From assembly GCF_013407955.1 (NCBI RefSeq), contig NZ_JACCBU010000001.1, forward strand, positions 682,001-746,000: a stretch of DNA of 64,000 nt, written 5' to 3'. Shown here in pieces: positions 1 to 8,854 of this stretch. Both the position numbers and the translations under genes were made by a program. This DNA is from Microlunatus parietis (GTDB lineage: Bacteria; Actinomycetota; Actinomycetes; Propionibacteriales; Propionibacteriaceae). The notes below the pieces were generated by a model. The model saw only the letters and a list, made by a program, of their open reading frames with translations. It was not told the DNA's origin and did not search any database. The stretch's first letter is position 1. Each line of letters starts with the position of its first letter.

Positions 1-882
1 GAGCCGGGCGGTTTCTCGGCGCACCGGGTCGAAGCAGGACAGCAGCACCGACTCGGGGGTGTCGTCGATCATGACGTTGACGCCGGTGACCTGCTCGAAG
101 GTGCGGATGTTGCGGCCCTCGCGGCCGATGATCCGACCCTTCATCTCGTCGCCGGGCAGGTGCACGGCGGTCACCACCGACTCGGCCGTCTGGTCCGAGG
201 CCAGTCGCTGGATCGCGCCGACGATGATGTGCTGGGCCCGCGACTCGGCCTCCCGGGCCGCCTCCCGCTCGATCTCGCGGGTGACGATCACGGACTGCCG
301 CTTCGCCTCGGCCTCGACGAGGCCGACCAGTTCGGCCTTGGCCTGCTCGACGGTGAGACCGGCAATCCGCTCCAGTTCGGCGGTGCGCTCGGCGTCGGCC
401 TCGGCCAGCCGCCGGCGTCCGTCGCGCAGTGCGACCTCGGCCCGCTCCAGCTCCTGCGAGCGGGCGTCGGCCTGCCGCGCCTCGGCGTCGATCCGCTCTT
501 CTCGGTCGGTGAGGCGCTGCTCGCGACGTTCCAGCTCGACCCGCCGTTCCTTGAGTTCGGCGCGACGGACCCGGAGCTCCTCCTCCGCCTCGGCCCGCTG
601 CGCCTTCGCCAGCTCGAGCAGGTCATCGGCCTTCGCACGAACCTGGTCGCGATAGGCCCGGGCGTCGTCACGGACGTGCGCCGCCCAGGTCTCGGCCCGC
701 GCAGTGGCAGCCTGGGCCGCCTCGTTGGCCGCAGCCAGGGCGGCCTCGTTGGCGGACGCCTGGGCGGAGCGCTCGGCCTCGGCCGCGCGCGCACTCGATT
801 TCCGCAACACCAGGACGGCGACGATCACGACCCCGATCAGGATCACCAGGCCGGCGAGTACCAGGAATTCGAAGGTTCCCAT
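1..882 (-). CDS. rny: Ribonuclease Y, N-terminal part (runs off the left edge)
   Basis: RNase Y is a membrane-anchored endoribonuclease that starts mRNA decay. The 294 visible residues begin [11 protein letters not shown] at the ATG ending at 882. They show one N-terminal membrane segment (about residues 4-26), a long charged Ala/Glu/Arg-rich coiled coil (about 28-200), and then the start of the KH RNA-binding domain with the GxxG-type loop IIGREGRN near residue 247. The catalytic HD domain lies outside the window. The gene follows recX on the same strand, an order common in actinobacteria. The frame is open to base 1, so the gene is cut only by the window edge. Confidence 0.93.
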   Translation of the reverse strand, partial: MGTFEFLVLAGLVILIGVVIVAVLVLRKSSARAAEAERSAQASANEAALAAANEAAQAATARAETWAAHVRDDARAYRDQVRAKADDLLELAKAQRAEAEEELRVRRAELKERRVELERREQRLTDREERIDAEARQADARSQELERAEVALRDGRRRLAEADAERTAELERIAGLTVEQAKAELVGLVEAEAKRQSVIVTREIEREAAREAESRAQHIIVGAIQRLASDQTAESVVTAVHLPGDEMKGRIIGREGRNIRTFEQVTGVNVMIDDTPESVLLSCFDPVRRETARL

Positions 883-1172
883 GTCGCACTCCCCTCTCCA
901 CGCTGACGCGTGTGCTCAGGAGGGCGCTGCAGTTCGGCCCGGTCGAAGGGCAGGCTGCCGCGGAGTGCGGTCACGCCACGTTGGGAAACCCTCGATCAGA
1001 CCTCGCTCGACGAGCGACCTTGCGATATTGCGATTTCATCAGTCACCGCACGCTCACCGGAGCGTGGTGTGTTGTTCATATCGATCAAGCTTGCAGTTCA
1101 ACCCTCACTTGGCAGCGTAAGTGGGCCTGCATGAACGGTCAAGCATCGTCAGCCTTGCCGAAGTGTCGTCGG
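883..1172. other. Intergenic region between recX and rny
   Basis: This 290-base gap must hold the rny leader and promoter and the 3' end of recX. I see no gene. A short hairpin, CACGCTC-4 nt-GAGCGTG at 1049-1066, lacks a T-run and is at best a weak terminator for recX. Confidence 0.4.
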
Positions 1173-1928
1173 TCAGGAGTCGGACTGGTCCGAGAGGACC
1201 TCGTCCAACACCTGGGTCGTCACGTGCGAGGGGAATCCGCGCCGCGCCAAGGCCCCGGCGAGGCGTCGATAGCGGACCTGGGGCTCGAGCTTGGACATCG
1301 AGCGCACCTTCTTCTCGGCGAGCGCCCGGGCCGCGCCGAGCTCGTCGGAGTCGTCGACCTCGGCCAGTGCCTCGTCGATGTGGTCCCGATCGACGCCTTT
1401 GGCGGTCAGCTCCCGCCGGATCGCCGACCGCGACAGCTGGCGGCGCGACTGCCGGCTCTCCACCCAGTCCCGGGCGAACCCCCGGTCGTCGACCAGACCG
1501 ACCTCCTCCATCCGGTCCAGCACCGCCCCGGCCGCATCGTCCGGCACGTCCCGGTCGGCCAGCGCATCGGCCAGTTCCTGTCTGGTCCTGGCCTGCCCGG
1601 TCAGCTTGCGGAGGACGATCGACCGAGCCGTCGCTTCCGGATCCGCATCCGGTCCGTCGTGGCGTTCCGCCGGCTCCTCCGTACGGCGTCGCCGGCCCGG
1701 CCGCCGCGAGGAGCGTGCCGTTCGGGCCCGCTGCTCGACCGGTTCGCGGGATTCCGGTTCCACGGGCGGTGAATCGAGGTGGCCTTGCCCTTCGACAAGC
1801 TCAGGGATCGTCTGGTCTCGGGGCGCCGTGATCGTCTGGCCATCGGGCTCACGCGGCGCGTCGGCACGGGCGGGCGCGTGAGCGGCGAGCCACTCCCGCG
1901 CCTGCTGGACCGGGTCCTTCGGGGTCAA
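1173..1928 (-). CDS. recX: Regulatory protein RecX
   Basis: RecX binds RecA filaments and modulates recombinase and coprotease activity. The C-terminal 150 or so residues carry the repeated three-helix RecX modules, for example TARSIVLRKLTGQARTRQEL and the GLVDDRGFARDWVESR segment. At 251 aa it is longer than typical RecX because of a variable, Arg/Pro/Glu-rich N-terminal extension of about 95 residues. The start is a TTG one base after the recA stop, so the two genes are surely cotranscribed and probably translationally coupled. A palindromic intergenic-type repeat has been absorbed into the extension (about residues 41-47, encoding PELVEG). Confidence 0.92.
   Translation of the reverse strand: MTPKDPVQQAREWLAAHAPARADAPREPDGQTITAPRDQTIPELVEGQGHLDSPPVEPESREPVEQRARTARSSRRPGRRRRTEEPAERHDGPDADPEATARSIVLRKLTGQARTRQELADALADRDVPDDAAGAVLDRMEEVGLVDDRGFARDWVESRQSRRQLSRSAIRRELTAKGVDRDHIDEALAEVDDSDELGAARALAEKKVRSMSKLEPQVRYRRLAGALARRGFPSHVTTQVLDEVLSDQSDS
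1788..1807. repeat. Dispersed palindrome-type repeat inside recX
   Basis: The 20 bases CCCTTCGACAAGCTCAGGGA are a copy of a short repeat (reverse form CCCTGAGCTTGTCGAAGGG) that I recognise as dispersed in many actinobacterial genomes. When it lands in genes it encodes tell-tale peptides such as PELVEG or LSLSKG. Here it is in frame in the recX linker, where it is read as PELVEG. Recognition is from memory of the motif, not from a search. Confidence 0.7.
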
Positions 1929-1929
1929 C

Positions 1930-3006
<1,077 letters not shown>

Positions 3007-3072
3007 TGGTGTTCCCTCCTCCGAACCCGTCAGGGTTCGCCGTGCCGCTTCGTGTGTAGCTCTTCGTTCCGG

Positions 3073-3095
3073 ACTCTAAGCACAACCGCTGACAG
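3073..3095 (-). promoter_or_regulatory. RecA-NDp-type (PafBC-dependent) promoter of recA
   Basis: Read on the minus strand the site is CTGTCAGCG, 8 bases, then TAGAGT. It matches the actinobacterial RecA-NDp consensus TTGTCRGTG-N8-TANNNT at 7 of 9 positions in the -35-like block, with the exact spacing and -10 block. It lies 67 bp upstream of the recA ATG. In mycobacteria this promoter class gives LexA-independent DNA-damage induction through PafBC. Confidence 0.7.
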
Positions 3096-3159
3096 TCGTT
3101 CAGCGCCTCGAAAATCTGTGGATGACGCAAAAGTTGCCGTCCCTCGGTGGATAACTTAG

Positions 3160-3175
3160 GCGAACACATGTTCGA
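3160..3175 (-). promoter_or_regulatory. SOS box (LexA operator) upstream of recA
   Basis: The sequence gCGAACacatGTTCGa fits the Gram-positive/actinobacterial LexA consensus CGAAC-N4-GTTCG perfectly in both arms. It lies 154 bp upstream of the recA start, beyond the RecA-NDp site. It could serve a distal SOS promoter for recA; the opposite-strand gene at 3262 begins only 87 bp away. Confidence 0.8.
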
Positions 3176-3261
3176 ACGGCCAACCGACACGCCGACCTCG
3201 CCGCGCGGGACGTCGGATTCGTTCAAGCACCGCCCAGCGGGGTGCGGCAAGACTCGTCTCC

Positions 3262-3864
3262 ATGACCACCGCAAGCCTGTTTCCGACCGCTGTAGCACTC
3301 GTCGCCGACACCGTCCGCGACCTCGGCCGACTCGACCTCGCGGCGCCGACCCCGTGCACCGACTTCGACGCCGCCGCCCTGATCGGCCACTTCTCCGGGA
3401 CGGCCGAGGCGCTCGGCCGGATCGGCCGCGGCGAGCCGCTCGATTCCGACAACCCGTGGGGTCAGGGCCGGCCACCGGCCGACGACTGGAGCCAACGGCT
3501 GGCCGCGAGCCTGGAGCAGCTCGGCGACGCATGGGCCGATCCCCAGGCCTGGCAGGGAGCCGTCGATTTCGGGACCAGCGAGATGACCGCCGAGGCGGTC
3601 GGCCAGATGGCGTTCGCCGAGGCGCTGCTGCACGGCTGGGACCTGGCCCGGTCCGGCGGCCGTACGCTCACCGTTCCCGAACCGGTCGGCGCGGAACTGC
3701 TCCGGCTGGTCGCCGAGTCCGCCGAACTCGGCCGCACCATGGGCGCGTACGGACCTGAGGTCCCGGTGCCCGAGGACCGTCCCGCCTTCGACCGTGCGCT
3801 CGGCCAGGCCGGCCGGAATCCGAACTGGCCGAGTCACCGGGGCGCAGACCAGCCCGAGGGCTGA
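3262..3864 (+). CDS. TIGR03086-like / DinB-fold putative metal-binding protein
   Basis: This 200-aa protein resembles the actinobacterial TIGR03086 family, which belongs to the DinB / mycothiol-dependent maleylpyruvate isomerase superfamily of four-helix bundles. Evidence is the N-terminal pattern PTPCTDFDAAALIGHFSGTA and the conserved LLHGWDLARS helix, whose His is a metal ligand in the family. Members with known function use mycothiol or another thiol, but this protein's substrate cannot be read from the sequence. The ATG at 3262 begins directly at the conserved part. It is transcribed divergently from recA and convergently with the epoxide hydrolase gene; the SOS box lies upstream. Confidence 0.8.
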   Translation: MTTASLFPTAVALVADTVRDLGRLDLAAPTPCTDFDAAALIGHFSGTAEALGRIGRGEPLDSDNPWGQGRPPADDWSQRLAASLEQLGDAWADPQAWQGAVDFGTSEMTAEAVGQMAFAEALLHGWDLARSGGRTLTVPEPVGAELLRLVAESAELGRTMGAYGPEVPVPEDRPAFDRALGQAGRNPNWPSHRGADQPEG

Positions 3865-3889
3865 GCAGCCCGGCCGTAGGTTCGATCGA

Positions 3890-5050
3890 TCATCGTTCGA
3901 CGGCGCTGAAGAACTCGGAGATGTCGTCGGCCAGCAGATCCGGTTCCTCCATAGCCGCGAAGTGGCCCCCGGACGGCATCGGGGACCAACGCTGCAGGTT
4001 GGCATAGGCGCGCTCGGCCCATTCCCGCGGCTGACGTACGTGGAAGAGGGCGACGGCGGCCGGAACCTCGATGCGCCGACCGGGCGGCAGCGGCGCTCCG
4101 GCCACCCCGCCGATCAGGGTGTCGTCATCCGGCCAGGCCTGCGGGGTGTCCTCCGAGGCGAGGGCCCAGTCACGGTAGATCCGGAACGACGTGCCGATCG
4201 TGTTGGTAACCCAATACAGCATCACCGTCGTCAGGAGCTGATCCTTGGTGAAGCGCCGTTCGATCCGGCCGTCACAGTCGCTCCAGTCGCGCCACTTCTC
4301 CACGATCCACGCTGCCAGACCGGCCGGCGAGTCGGCCAGCGCGTGCGCCGGGGTGGCCGGCCGGGTCCGCTGCAGGTGTGCGTAGGCCGTGCCGCGCTCC
4401 TGGCTGATCCGCCGATCCCGCAAGAAGGCCTGTTCGTCCTCGGTCAACCCGGTCCCGGGCTCGAGGTAGGGCTCGGCAGGCATCGTGACGTGCACGCCGG
4501 CCACGAGATCCGGGCGCTCCAGTGCCAGCCGGTTCGCGACCATGGCGCCGATGTCGCCGCCGTGGATCCCGAACCGCGAGTAGCCGAGCACCTCGGTCAT
4601 CAGGCCGGCGTACAGCGCCGGGATGCGGTTGGCCGACCGGAATCCGTCCAGCGGGTCGGAGAATCCGTAGCCGGGCAGCGACGGGATCACCACATCGACC
4701 TGGCTCAGCCGATCGGCCAACGGCAACAGCTCATAGAAGGTCGACGGCCAACCGTGGCACAACAACAACGGCATCCGGCCCTTCGGCCGGCGGGCCCGCA
4801 CCACGACGAAGTGCAGCACAGTGCCCCGGACGGCGGCTCGGAAGTGGTCGTACCGATTGAGTTCGGCTTCCCGGGCTCGCCAGGAGAACCCGTCCTGCCA
4901 CCAGGCCACCAGGTCACGGAGATAGGACTGGTCGACGCCGTCCTCCCAGCCGGGCCGATCCCAGGGCCGGGACCACCGAGTGCGGGACAGCCGGTCGGCG
5001 AGATCGGACAGCACGGACTCCGGCACCTGCACCGTGAACGGTTCCATCAC
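3890..5050 (-). CDS. Epoxide hydrolase, EHN-type alpha/beta hydrolase
   Basis: The product probably hydrolyses epoxides to diols. At 386 aa it has the length and layout of the microsomal-epoxide-hydrolase-like family. An N-terminal EHN domain (MEPFTVQVPESVLSDLADRLSRTRW) is followed by an alpha/beta hydrolase core. The oxyanion motif HGWPSTFYE is near residue 99, the nucleophile motif GIHGGDIGAM with catalytic Asp is near 164, and the catalytic His in GGHFAAMEEPD is near 361. There is no signal peptide, so it is cytoplasmic. Its physiological substrate is unknown. It follows the small Cys-motif gene on the same strand after 70 bp. Confidence 0.9.
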   Translation of the reverse strand: MMEPFTVQVPESVLSDLADRLSRTRWSRPWDRPGWEDGVDQSYLRDLVAWWQDGFSWRAREAELNRYDHFRAAVRGTVLHFVVVRARRPKGRMPLLLCHGWPSTFYELLPLADRLSQVDVVIPSLPGYGFSDPLDGFRSANRIPALYAGLMTEVLGYSRFGIHGGDIGAMVANRLALERPDLVAGVHVTMPAEPYLEPGTGLTEDEQAFLRDRRISQERGTAYAHLQRTRPATPAHALADSPAGLAAWIVEKWRDWSDCDGRIERRFTKDQLLTTVMLYWVTNTIGTSFRIYRDWALASEDTPQAWPDDDTLIGGVAGAPLPPGRRIEVPAAVALFHVRQPREWAERAYANLQRWSPMPSGGHFAAMEEPDLLADDISEFFSAVER

Positions 5051-5120
5051 CTGGTCTTACCCAGAGGGGGAGGCCGAAGCGCCGGCCCGGCGAACGCGGT
5101 GCGTCACCGCTGTCCGGCGA

Positions 5121-5756
5121 TCATCCGCGGACGGACTCGTGAAGCTGGGGCCGGTAGCCGGCCCGGATCGCAGCAACGGTGGAGAGTGGGGTGAGTACGT
5201 CGGCCGGTCCGTCGAACGGGTCGCGGCGCTGGTCGTACCCGCCCGGAGTCCAGCGCCACAGCCGGCCGCCGGCCCACACCCAGGGAGCGTCCCGCCACTG
5301 CACGAAGACTCCGTCCGGCAGCGAGTCCAGCGGCGCCGGGTGCAGCAGCCGGAGCCCGTCGTGCAGGATCCGCTGCGGATGCAGCGCCCGGTCCAGCTCA
5401 TCGGCCGAAGGCAGCGAACCGAGGCCGTGCCCGGCGGCCCAGGCGGTCCGGAACCGCTGATAGTCCGCGTACCGGCACTCGGCACACGGCCGGTGGCCGG
5501 CGGCCAGGGCGCCCGCCTCGTCGAGGAAGAACAGTTCGGTGAACCGGTCGGGTCGCAGCAGCGGGCGGCGACGGTCCTTGAACCGGAGCACGCAGATGAT
5601 CCAGCGGCGGCCTTGATGCCGGCGGACCAGGTCCAGCTGCTCGTTGTGCAGCACGCCGCGGTTGCCGTACCAGGCGCCACGGTGTTCGGTCGCGATGAAC
5701 TCGCCGGCCGGCGTGACCCGGTTGCGCCGTGGATGGCGGCGCAGGTCAGCGTTCAC
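5121..5756 (-). CDS. Uncharacterised protein with an Ada-like GHRPCAECR motif
   Basis: I do not recognise a named family. The GTG ending at 5756 is chosen because it overlaps the end of the DUF3046 gene by 11 bases and gives a 211-aa product that starts at the apparent conserved region. An upstream extension to 5888 would be antisense-like sequence inside DUF3046. Notable is AAGHRPCAECRYADYQRF near residue 90, which resembles the second zinc half-site of the Ada N-terminal domain (GYRPCKRCRP), but only this Cys pair is present. A second conserved-looking block is VFVQWRDAPWVWAGG. Coupling to DUF3046 suggests cotranscription. No function is assigned. Confidence 0.7.
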   Translation of the reverse strand: MNADLRRHPRRNRVTPAGEFIATEHRGAWYGNRGVLHNEQLDLVRRHQGRRWIICVLRFKDRRRPLLRPDRFTELFFLDEAGALAAGHRPCAECRYADYQRFRTAWAAGHGLGSLPSADELDRALHPQRILHDGLRLLHPAPLDSLPDGVFVQWRDAPWVWAGGRLWRWTPGGYDQRRDPFDGPADVLTPLSTVAAIRAGYRPQLHESVRG

Positions 5757-5940
5757 GGGCGGGCAGTTCCAGTGCGGCCCAGACCGCGCGCCAGATCGTC
5801 TTCGCCGGTACGCCCTCCGCCAGGGCCTGCACCACCGTCCGGCCGTCCAGCTCGGCCACGTTGTACTCGGCCGCCCAGACTCGGGCATAGGAGTCGCCGA
5901 GATGGCGATTCAGCCGGTTCCAGAGCTCGGTCTCCTTCAT
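5746..5940 (-). CDS. DUF3046 family protein
   Basis: This 64-aa protein matches the small actinobacterial DUF3046 family. It starts MKETELWNRLNRHLG and has the signature Trp/Ala-rich stretch AELDGRTVVQALAEG with a C-terminal VWAALELPARER. The family is usually found just upstream of recA-recX. Here two same-strand genes and one opposite-strand gene separate it from recA. The ATG ending at 5940 is the only start consistent with the family length. Its function is unknown. It marks the recA-side end of the conserved core. Confidence 0.9.
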   Translation of the reverse strand: MKETELWNRLNRHLGDSYARVWAAEYNVAELDGRTVVQALAEGVPAKTIWRAVWAALELPARER

Positions 5941-6008
5941 CGGCGCGCCTCGCCTGTCTGCTCCACCACGCCGGTCACTGTACGCGGCAGTGCCGACAGT
6001 CCGGCGAG

Positions 6009-7001
6009 TCAGGCGTCCCGCCAGGCCTGCGGCGGGACGCCGTGCTCGCGCCGGAAGACCCTGGTGAAGTAGCCGGGATCGGCGAACCCGCTCCGGGCGG
6101 CGATCGCGGCGACGGTCAGATCGGTCTCGGCGAGCAGCCGACGCGCCTCGATCATCCGACGCTCGGTGAGCCATTGCTGCACGGTCCGGCCGGACCGGCG
6201 GCGGACCACGGTGGTCAGGTGGGCCGGTGTGATCGCGACCGCGGTGGCGACGTCGCGCAGCGAGATCGGTTCGGCGTAGCGTTCCTCGATCACGGCGAAC
6301 ACGTCGGCCAGCAGCGGTTCGTCGCGGAGCCGCAGCCCACCGGCCACGTCGGCGGCCAGCCGCAGCACGTCGACCAACAGCAGGGTGAGCTGGGCCAAGG
6401 CAGCCTCGGCGAAGCCCTCGCGGCGGTCCCGCAGTTCCCGTTCCAGCGCGGCGAACCGGTCGGCCAGCCGGTCCCGCTGCCCTTCCGGTACGGGGATCCG
6501 CTGCAGCCCGCCACCGGCCCGGACGAACGGAGCAAGCAGCGGATGATCACGCCAGGCCCGCAGCGCGCTGGCGTCCACGGCGTCGGGCGGGAAGAACGCG
6601 GTCCACACCTCCAGGTCGCCCACCGGCTCCGATCGGTCCGACCCGCCGTGCTCGACGTCGATCACTTCGCCGGGCGCGACCAGGAACAAGTCACCGGGCC
6701 GCAGTCGCCAGTCCCGGCCGTCCAGCCGGACCAGCTGGCTGCCGGCGACGACGAAGCCGAGCACCAGGAAGTCGTGGGCATGCGGCAGGGCCCGGTCCGG
6801 CAGTTCCGACCGGTGCTGCCGGTACACGCCGACCGGCGGCAGCCCGGGCACCCGGCGGTAGCCGTAGACGGGCCGGCCGGCGATTCGTCGTCCGGTGTCC
6901 TCGGAGGCGAAAGATCGTCCAACTCGTCCGGGCAATGGTCCATGGTTTCGATCTGTGTCAGGAGAGAGACTCGCTACTACCACCCGATGATCGTCCCACA
7001 C
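6009..7001 (-). CDS. AraC-family transcriptional regulator with cupin sensor
   Basis: This DNA-binding regulator has an N-terminal cupin-type sensor (ELPDRALPHAHDFLVLGFVVAG, then WRLRPGDLFLVAPGEV) and a C-terminal pair of AraC helix-turn-helix motifs. The first is ISLRDVATAVAITPAHLTTVVRR; the second contains VAAIAARSGFADPGYFTRVFRREHGVPP. The longest frame starts at a GTG at 7001, which would put the start almost at the divergent methyltransferase gene (7016). A downstream start is likely and the true one is uncertain. Divergence suggests it controls the methyltransferase gene and perhaps itself. Confidence 0.87.
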   Translation of the reverse strand: MWDDHRVVVASLSPDTDRNHGPLPGRVGRSFASEDTGRRIAGRPVYGYRRVPGLPPVGVYRQHRSELPDRALPHAHDFLVLGFVVAGSQLVRLDGRDWRLRPGDLFLVAPGEVIDVEHGGSDRSEPVGDLEVWTAFFPPDAVDASALRAWRDHPLLAPFVRAGGGLQRIPVPEGQRDRLADRFAALERELRDRREGFAEAALAQLTLLLVDVLRLAADVAGGLRLRDEPLLADVFAVIEERYAEPISLRDVATAVAITPAHLTTVVRRRSGRTVQQWLTERRMIEARRLLAETDLTVAAIAARSGFADPGYFTRVFRREHGVPPQAWRDA

Positions 7002-7015
7002 GAGGAGCAGTCACC

Positions 7016-7651
7016 ATGGCCGACCAGGTCCACGAACACCGCCATTTCATTCCCGCGATGGGCCAGCAGCGCTTCCTCCCCGTCTACGACCTCACGGGTT
7101 GGCTGGCCGGCGTGCCGAGGATGCATCGGTCCCTGCTCGACCAGGCGGCGATCGGCGCCGGGATGGCGGTGCTGGAGATCGGCTGCGGCACCGGCAACCT
7201 GATCATCCGGGCCGCCCGGCGGCATCCCGGCGCGACCTTCACCGGGCTCGACCCGGACCGGATCGCCCTCGCCAACGCGGAACGGAAGGTGGCCCGGCGT
7301 CGGCTCTCGATCCGGTTCGACGTGGGTTACGCGGACGCGCTGCCGTACCCCGACGGCAGTCAGGATCGGGTGCTGTCCTCGCTGATGTTCCACCATCTCG
7401 ACGAGGCCGGGAAGGACGGAGCCCTGCGGGAGGCGTTCCGGGTGCTCCGGCCGGGTGGCGAGCTGCACCTGCTCGACTTCACCGGCGGCGGCCACGGCCG
7501 GCTGCCGGAGCGGATCCGGGACGCCGCGGACGAGCGGATCCCGGACCGGCTCCGCTCGCACGGTTTCACCGAGGTCGCCCGGACCGGCGACGTGAAGGCC
7601 CGCTGGGGCTTCGGCACCTGCTCGACCTTCCGCGGCGTCCGCCCGGCCTAG
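7016..7651 (+). CDS. Class I SAM-dependent methyltransferase
   Basis: The 211-aa product has SAM-binding motif I VLEIGCGTGN (near residues 44-53), an acidic strand-2 end GLDPDR, and the post-motif LHLLDFTGG. This is the standard fold of small-molecule class I methyltransferases of the Methyltransf_11/25 type. The ATG at 7016 is preceded by GAGGAG at optimal distance. A longer frame from 6935 is rejected because it would overlap the divergent AraC start region. The substrate is unknown. It ends right before the first van-type promoter element, so the van-cluster genes do not depend on it. Confidence 0.88.
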   Translation: MADQVHEHRHFIPAMGQQRFLPVYDLTGWLAGVPRMHRSLLDQAAIGAGMAVLEIGCGTGNLIIRAARRHPGATFTGLDPDRIALANAERKVARRRLSIRFDVGYADALPYPDGSQDRVLSSLMFHHLDEAGKDGALREAFRVLRPGGELHLLDFTGGGHGRLPERIRDAADERIPDRLRSHGFTEVARTGDVKARWGFGTCSTFRGVRPA

Positions 7652-7654
7652 ACC

Positions 7655-7686
7655 GGATATCGCCGGCGTATCGAAAACCGCATACG
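7655..7686 (+). promoter_or_regulatory. VanR-box-like promoter element, copy 1 (before the vanK-like gene)
   Basis: This 32-bp element begins GGATATCGCCGGCGTATCG and ends in ACCGCATACG. It is identical at 30 of 32 positions to the element before vanH (10239-10270). It contains two TATCG half-sites 11 bp apart, the spacing expected for direct-repeat binding by an OmpR-family regulator such as VanR. It begins 66 bp before the ATG at 7721. Assignment to VanR is inference. Confidence 0.7.
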
Positions 7687-7720
7687 TGCCGGGAACGCCC
7701 GCTCGGCTTGGCTGGCCGGC

Positions 7721-8854
7721 ATGGTTCTGACCGTCGCACCGATCAGCCCGGCCGAGCACCTGCAGTTCATCCGGACCCGGCGGTCGGTCAGCTTCCTGCA
7801 GACCCCGGCCTGGGGACGGGTCAAGACGGAATGGCGCAGCGAATCCCTCGGTTGGTACGACGACGGCCGCCTGGTCGGCGCCGGCCTGGTGCTGCACCGG
7901 CCGGTGCCGAGACTCGAGCGCTTCACGCTGGCGTACCTGCCGGAGGGCCCGACCATCGACTGGACCGGCGAGCTGGACGCCTGGCTCGACCCGCTGGCGG
8001 CGTACCTGATCGCGCGCGGCGCGTTCGCGATCAGGCTGGTGCCGCCGGTGCGGACGAACACCTGGACCGCCGCCCAGGTCAAGGAGGGCATCGCCGATCC
8101 GGCCGTCGCTCGGCTCACCCAGGTGCCCGGCGAGCCGGCCGACCCGGTCGGCGCCCGGGTGACCGACTGGCTCACCGGCGCGGGCTGGCTGCCGCAGAAC
8201 CCGGAGGACGGCTTCGGCGCCGGCCAGCCGCAGTTCAAGTACGAACTCCCGCTGGCCGGCCGGACCGAGGACGACGTGCTGCGCGGCATGAATCAGCTCT
8301 GGCGGCGCAACATCAAGAAGGCGGCCAAGGAGGGTGTCGAGGTCACGGTCGCCGGCGACGCGGCCGGCCGGGAGCTGAAGGCGTTCCATGATCTTTACGT
8401 GCACACCGCCGAACGGGACCGGTTCACGCCCCGGCCGCTGCCGTACTTCGAGACCATGATCACCGAACTGAGCTCCGAGGATCCGGACCGGGTCCGGCTC
8501 TACCTGGCCCGGCACCGGGGTGACCTGGTGGCGGCGACACTCGGCATCCGGGTCGGCGCCCACGCCTGGTATGCGTACGGCGCGTCGTCGACCGAGAAGC
8601 GCGAGGTGCGCGGCTCCAACGCGTGCCAGTGGGAGATGATCAAGGACGCGCTGGCGGCCGGCTGCGGCGTGTACGACCTGCGCGGCATCACCCCGACGCT
8701 CGCCGCGGACGACCCGCACGTCGGGCTGATCCAGTTCAAGGTCGGCACCGGCGGCCGGGCCGTACGCTACGTCGGCGAATGGGACCTGCCGCTGCGCCCG
8801 GTGATCTACCGGGCGTTCTCCTGGTGGATGGCCCGCCGGCGCTCAGGACACTAA
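7721..8854 (+). CDS. FemX/FemABX aminoacyltransferase, VanK-like
   Basis: FemX-type enzymes transfer an amino acid from aminoacyl-tRNA to the branch of lipid II. The 377-aa protein has the FemAB double-GNAT architecture: N-terminal [15 protein letters not shown], the motif [13 protein letters not shown] with clustered Lys/Arg, and a C-terminal GNAT half with [20 protein letters not shown] and [11 protein letters not shown]. In Streptomyces coelicolor the FemX homologue VanK is needed to cross-link D-Lac-ended precursors. The shared promoter element and the neighbouring vanHAX genes support the same role here. It converges with murF, overlapping it by 12 bases at the 3' ends. Confidence 0.88.
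   Translation: MVLTVAPISPAEHLQFIRTRRSVSFLQTPAWGRVKTEWRSESLGWYDDGRLVGAGLVLHRPVPRLERFTLAYLPEGPTIDWTGELDAWLDPLAAYLIARGAFAIRLVPPVRTNTWTAAQVKEGIADPAVARLTQVPGEPADPVGARVTDWLTGAGWLPQNPEDGFGAGQPQFKYELPLAGRTEDDVLRGMNQLWRRNIKKAAKEGVEVTVAGDAAGRELKAFHDLYVHTAERDRFTPRPLPYFETMITELSSEDPDRVRLYLARHRGDLVAATLGIRVGAHAWYAYGASSTEKREVRGSNACQWEMIKDALAAGCGVYDLRGITPTLAADDPHVGLIQFKVGTGGRAVRYVGEWDLPLRPVIYRAFSWWMARRRSGH

Noticed and set aside
1049..1066. Hairpin in the recX-rny gap as a strong terminator
   Set aside because: The stem is only 7 bp and no T-run follows; I list it only as a weak possibility.
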